Source of the DNA: an uncultured Eubacteriales bacterium
GTDB taxonomy: Bacteria; Bacillota; Clostridia; Lachnospirales; CAG-274
Reading direction: 5' to 3'
DNA length: 9,057 nt
NCBI GenBank assembly: GCA_902497185.1
Contig: CABVEG010000052.1
Location: forward strand, 1-9,057
The position numbers were made by a program, and so were the translations under genes. Positions 6,978-9,057 of the stretch are shown here, in pieces. Position 1 is the stretch's first letter. The number at the start of each line of letters is the position of its first letter. The notes below the pieces were generated by a model. The model did not search any database, was not told the DNA's origin, and saw only the letters and a list, made by a program, of their open reading frames with translations.

Positions 6978-7011
6978 AAAAAAGATGCTGCACAAAAACA
7001 GCATCTTTTTT
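6978..7011. terminator. Bidirectional terminator between the amidase gene and gdhA
   Basis: A perfect 13-bp stem (AAAAAAGATGCTG at 6978-6990 with CAGCATCTTTTTT at 6999-7011, 8-nt loop). The A/T ends of the stem give a six-T tract on either strand. It lies 14 nt after the gdhA stop on the minus strand and about 200 nt after the amidase stop on the plus strand, so it can end both convergent transcripts. Positions 6937-6977 hold nothing recognisable. Confidence 0.92.
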
Positions 7012-7025
7012 AATCATTATTTTAA

Positions 7026-8357
7026 TTAGCAAACACCCTGAGCAAGCATTGCTTCAGCAACCTTCTTAAAGCCTGCAATATTAGCACCTGCTACGAAGTT
7101 ATCCTTCATACCATAAGCCTCAGCCTGTTCAGTCATATTCTTACAGATATTAACCATAATACCGTGGAGCTTAGCATCAACCTCATCAAATGTCCAACTT
7201 AATCTCTCACTGTTCTGGCTCATTTCAAGAGCAGAAGTAGCAACACCACCTGCATTGGCAGCCTTAGCAGGAGCAAATAATACACCTGCAGCCTGGAATG
7301 CAGCAATAGCCTCTAATGTAGAAGGCATATTAGCACCCTCACCAACAGCTATACAACCATTAGCAATAAGAGCCTTAGCATCATCCTCATTAAGCTCATT
7401 CTGAGTAGCACATGGAAGAGCAATATCACACTTAATGTTCCATACACCCTTGCCATCATGATATTCAGCACTCTTATGAGTTGCGCCATATTCAGAAAGT
7501 CTGCCTCTCTTAACAAACTTTAATTCCTTAACGTATTCAATATCTACGCCGTCCTTATCGTAGATATAACCTGTTGAGTCAGAGAAGGATACAACCTTTG
7601 CACCTAACTGAGTAGCCTTTTCAGCAGCATAAACAGCAACATTACCTGAACCGGAAATAACAACTGTCTTACCCTTGAAGCTGTTGTTCTTATCATTAAG
7701 CATCTGCTCTACAAGGTAAACAAGACCATAGCCTGTAGCCTCAGTTCTTACTAAAGAGCCGCCAAATGTAAGACCCTTACCTGTTAAAACACCTTCGTAA
7801 AGACCTGTGATTCTCTTGTACTGACCATACATAAAGCCTACTTCTCTGCCGCCTACACCAATATCACCAGCAGGAACGTCAACATCAGCGCCAATATGTC
7901 TGTAAAGCTCTGTCATAAAGCTCTGGCAAAATCTCATAACTTCATTATCAGACTTACCCTTAGGGTCGAAGTCAGAACCACCCTTGCCGCCGCCAATAGG
8001 AAGACCTGTAAGAGAGTTCTTAAAAATCTGCTCAAAGCCTAAGAACTTAATAATACCTAAATTTACTGATGGGTGGAATCTTAAACCTCCCTTGTAAGGT
8101 CCGATAGCAGAGTTAAACTGTACTCTGAAACCTCTGTTTACCTGCACCTTGCCGTTGTCATCAATCCAAGGTACTCTAAACATAATCTGTCTTTCAGGCT
8201 CAACAAGTCTTTCAAGAAGAGCAGCCTCTTCATATCTCTTGTCAGATTCAATAACAGGCTTTAAAGTTGTTAAAACCTCTGTTGCAGCCTGATGAAATTC
8301 CGGCTGAGCCGGATTTTTTGCAATAAGATCAGCAAGTACACTGTCTACATAACCCAT
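7026..8357 (-). CDS. gdhA: NADP-type glutamate dehydrogenase
   Basis: A 443-residue hexameric-class glutamate dehydrogenase that interconverts 2-oxoglutarate plus ammonium and glutamate in the cytosol, linking carbon and nitrogen metabolism. The catalytic domain has K89 (GPYKGGLRF), K113 (IFKNSL), K125 (GGGKGGSDFDP) and D165 (PAGDIGVGGRE), and S380 (SALEMSQNS) lines the substrate site; these numbers coincide with those remembered for the Clostridium symbiosum enzyme. The Rossmann dinucleotide motif is SGSGNVA (235-241), followed by SFSDSTG (257-263). Serines at 237 and 261 replace the Phe and Pro of the NAD-specific C. symbiosum enzyme, so NADP(H) use (EC 1.4.1.4) is inferred. The ATG has GGAGG ten bases upstream. 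It is monocistronic, with its own consensus promoter, a long leader and a strong terminator. No residues look missing. Confidence 0.96.
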   Translation of the reverse strand: MGYVDSVLADLIAKNPAQPEFHQAATEVLTTLKPVIESDKRYEEAALLERLVEPERQIMFRVPWIDDNGKVQVNRGFRVQFNSAIGPYKGGLRFHPSVNLGIIKFLGFEQIFKNSLTGLPIGGGKGGSDFDPKGKSDNEVMRFCQSFMTELYRHIGADVDVPAGDIGVGGREVGFMYGQYKRITGLYEGVLTGKGLTFGGSLVRTEATGYGLVYLVEQMLNDKNNSFKGKTVVISGSGNVAVYAAEKATQLGAKVVSFSDSTGYIYDKDGVDIEYVKELKFVKRGRLSEYGATHKSAEYHDGKGVWNIKCDIALPCATQNELNEDDAKALIANGCIAVGEGANMPSTLEAIAAFQAAGVLFAPAKAANAGGVATSALEMSQNSERLSWTFDEVDAKLHGIMVNICKNMTEQAEAYGMKDNFVAGANIAGFKKVAEAMLAQGVC

Positions 8358-8502
8358 AATTCAATTTCCTCCGTTCTGTACTTTTATTTATGCGTTGTTT
8401 ATGGGGCAAAAACTGTGCTTTAGCACAAATATTTTATTTTTTGGAGTAAAAAAACACAAAGCCCTAAAATGCTGTTGTGTAAATACTCCTTTTTTTACCT
8501 TA
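8358..8502 (-). promoter_or_regulatory. Long structured 5' leader of gdhA
   Basis: From the predicted start near 8502 to the gdhA ATG the leader is about 145 nt. A two-part hairpin pairs 8484-8489 with 8443-8448 (GGAGTA/TACTCC) and encloses 8471-8480 paired with 8454-8462 (ACACAA-C-AGC with GCTTTGTGT, one bulge). A second small hairpin, TGTGC-TAAA-GCACA (8414-8427), is followed on the minus strand by GTTTTTG, a weak attenuator-like arrangement. An SD-like AAAAGGAG in the first arm has no usable start codon after it, so no leader peptide is called. It matches no riboswitch class recognised here. Confidence 0.45.
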
Positions 8503-8508
8503 ATATAA

Positions 8509-8537
8509 ATTATAATATGAAAAACATCATTTGTCAA
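8509..8537 (-). promoter_or_regulatory. Consensus sigma-A promoter of gdhA
   Basis: On the minus strand TTGACA (8532-8537), a 17-bp spacer and TATAAT (8509-8514) form a perfect consensus promoter. Transcription should begin near 8502. Such strength suggests either high constitutive expression or control by a repressor or by the leader, and the -35 box does sit inside a palindrome. Confidence 0.93.
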
Positions 8538-8557
8538 CAAATTTGATTTGTGCAAAT
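8529..8557. promoter_or_regulatory. Candidate operator: tandem ATTTG/CAAAT palindromes over the gdhA -35
   Basis: ATTTGT-CA-ACAAAT at 8529-8542 is a perfect 6-bp-arm palindrome that contains the whole -35 hexamer. Three bases on, ATTTG-TG-CAAAT at 8546-8557 repeats the same arms, and CAAATTTG at 8538-8545 bridges the two. Two similar dyads placed on and just upstream of a -35 box suit a dimeric DNA-binding protein. No known regulator consensus was recognised, and AT-rich DNA makes some palindromes expected. Confidence 0.4.
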
Positions 8558-8563
8558 ATAACG

Positions 8564-8641
8564 AAAAAAATTAAGTTTTTTATGCAAAAAGTTTAAAAAA
8601 AAATATTAAAATGACTAAAACGTAATTTTTTAAATAATTTT
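8564..8641. other. Phased A/T tracts, predicted curved DNA upstream of gdhA
   Basis: Eight runs of four or more A or T (8564-8570, 8576-8581, 8586-8590, 8595-8603, 8608-8611, 8617-8620, 8626-8631, 8638-8641) have centres on average 10.4 bp apart, close to one helical turn. Such phasing is known to give intrinsic curvature. The block lies roughly 62 to 140 bp upstream of the predicted gdhA start. Together with the operator, promoter and leader it fills most of the gene-free stretch 8358-8684; positions 8667-8684 show nothing. Confidence 0.5.
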
Positions 8642-8666
8642 ATTAATTTACTTTAGTAAAATTAAT
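8642..8666 (-). terminator. Weak AT-rich hairpin after the partial gene
   Basis: On the minus strand ATTAATTTTAC-TAAA-GTAAATTAAT forms a stem with a single bulged base, starting 18 nt after the stop of the partial gene. It is nearly all A-T and is followed by AAAATTATTT, not a clean T tract, so it is a poor intrinsic terminator. Without it, read-through into gdhA would be possible. Confidence 0.35.
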
Positions 8667-8684
8667 ACTTAAGCTCATATTTTA

Positions 8685-9057
8685 TTAAATCCTTTTTGTA
8701 TCACCGTTCTCTGCATTTACCGCAAATTTTTCGTTAAATGCATATACGGGTATTCCAACATACTCTTCATCTTTACCTTTCTCTAAATCAATATAATAGT
8801 ATGGTTTAAATACAATGTTTTTAATAGCTATTTTAAAAGCATCTTCTTCATTTATTTTAACATCTGTGTTTTTAAAAATTTCATCATTATAATATAATAT
8901 TCTAAGGTATATTATTTTTCCGCTGTCATCAAGGTATAATTCTGCTTCTTCATCAAATGAAACATAACCATTTCTTATTACATTACATTTAAAATGATGG
9001 GGAATATTTATTCCTTCTATTTCATCACTATTTACAAACTCAACAGGCGTAAATTCA
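8685..9057 (-). CDS. 3' end of an unidentified gene, faint PepSY-like pattern
   Basis: An open frame enters from beyond the right edge and ends at TAA 8685-8687, giving 123 C-terminal residues; the start is outside the window. The frame is uninterrupted, acidic and uses the same A/T-ending codons as its neighbours, so it is very likely coding. The visible segment has no predicted membrane helix. A helix-like stretch INEEDAFKIAIKNI, followed later by EEYVGIPVYAF and VNAENGDTKRI, recalls the layout of PepSY-type domains (EEA-IAxK ... PxYxF ... vDAxTG), but the resemblance is faint and no function is claimed. It is codirectional with gdhA, 327 bp upstream of its start, with a separate promoter between them. 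Confidence 0.75.
   Translation of the reverse strand, partial: EFTPVEFVNSDEIEGINIPHHFKCNVIRNGYVSFDEEAELYLDDSGKIIYLRILYYNDEIFKNTDVKINEEDAFKIAIKNIVFKPYYYIDLEKGKDEEYVGIPVYAFNEKFAVNAENGDTKRI

Noticed and set aside
8414..8427. TGTGC-TAAA-GCACA as a full intrinsic terminator in the gdhA leader
   Set aside because: Only 5 bp of stem and a short T5 tract after a G; kept only as a possible attenuator piece.
8455..8485. Leader peptide behind the SD-like AAAAGGAG in the gdhA leader
   Set aside because: No ATG, GTG or TTG at a usable distance; only a non-standard ATT would open a five-codon frame.

Overview
The window looks like chromosomal DNA from a low-GC Gram-positive bacterium of the Clostridia, probably Lachnospiraceae or a close relative. 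The reasons are AT-rich intergenic DNA, strong AGGAGG-type ribosome binding sites, near-consensus sigma-A promoters with 17-bp spacers, and protein families typical of gut Clostridia. The glutamate dehydrogenase in particular aligns with catalytic numbering remembered for the Clostridium symbiosum enzyme. The assignment rests on recognition, not on a search.

Layout. Positions 88-3213 (minus strand) hold a tight three-gene run, read right to left: an RNase Z-type metallo-beta-lactamase protein (rnz), tsaD and a class I/II aminotransferase, with gaps of 14-16 nt. A hairpin at 41-82 closes it. Upstream of rnz on the same strand is yajC (3288-3707), with its own extended -10 promoter and an intrinsic terminator wedged right against the rnz start. 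Next is a large cytoplasmic GH13 alpha-glycosidase (3793-5880, minus). It is divergent from a nitrilase-superfamily amidase of omega-amidase type (5995-6774, plus), and the two -35 boxes are only 6 bp apart. A 164-bp GC-rich element with terminal inverted repeats (6773-6936) abuts the amidase stop codon. A bidirectional terminator (6978-7011) follows and separates the amidase from the convergent gdhA (7026-8357, minus). gdhA has a perfect consensus promoter, a roughly 145-nt structured leader, a palindromic motif over its -35 box and helically phased A/T tracts upstream. The window ends in the 3' part of an unidentified gene (8685-9057, minus).

Function. Most genes are housekeeping: tRNA 3'-end processing (RNase Z), tRNA t6A modification (TsaD), Sec translocon accessory (YajC), amino-acid metabolism (aminotransferase, NADP-type glutamate dehydrogenase), metabolite repair or nitrogen salvage (omega-amidase-like) and breakdown of short alpha-glucans (GH13). 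Nothing here forms a defence system, phage or obvious new multi-gene system. The parts most worth a second look are non-coding: the inverted-repeat element at 6773-6936, the gdhA control region at 8413-8641, and the terminator placed against the rnz start.
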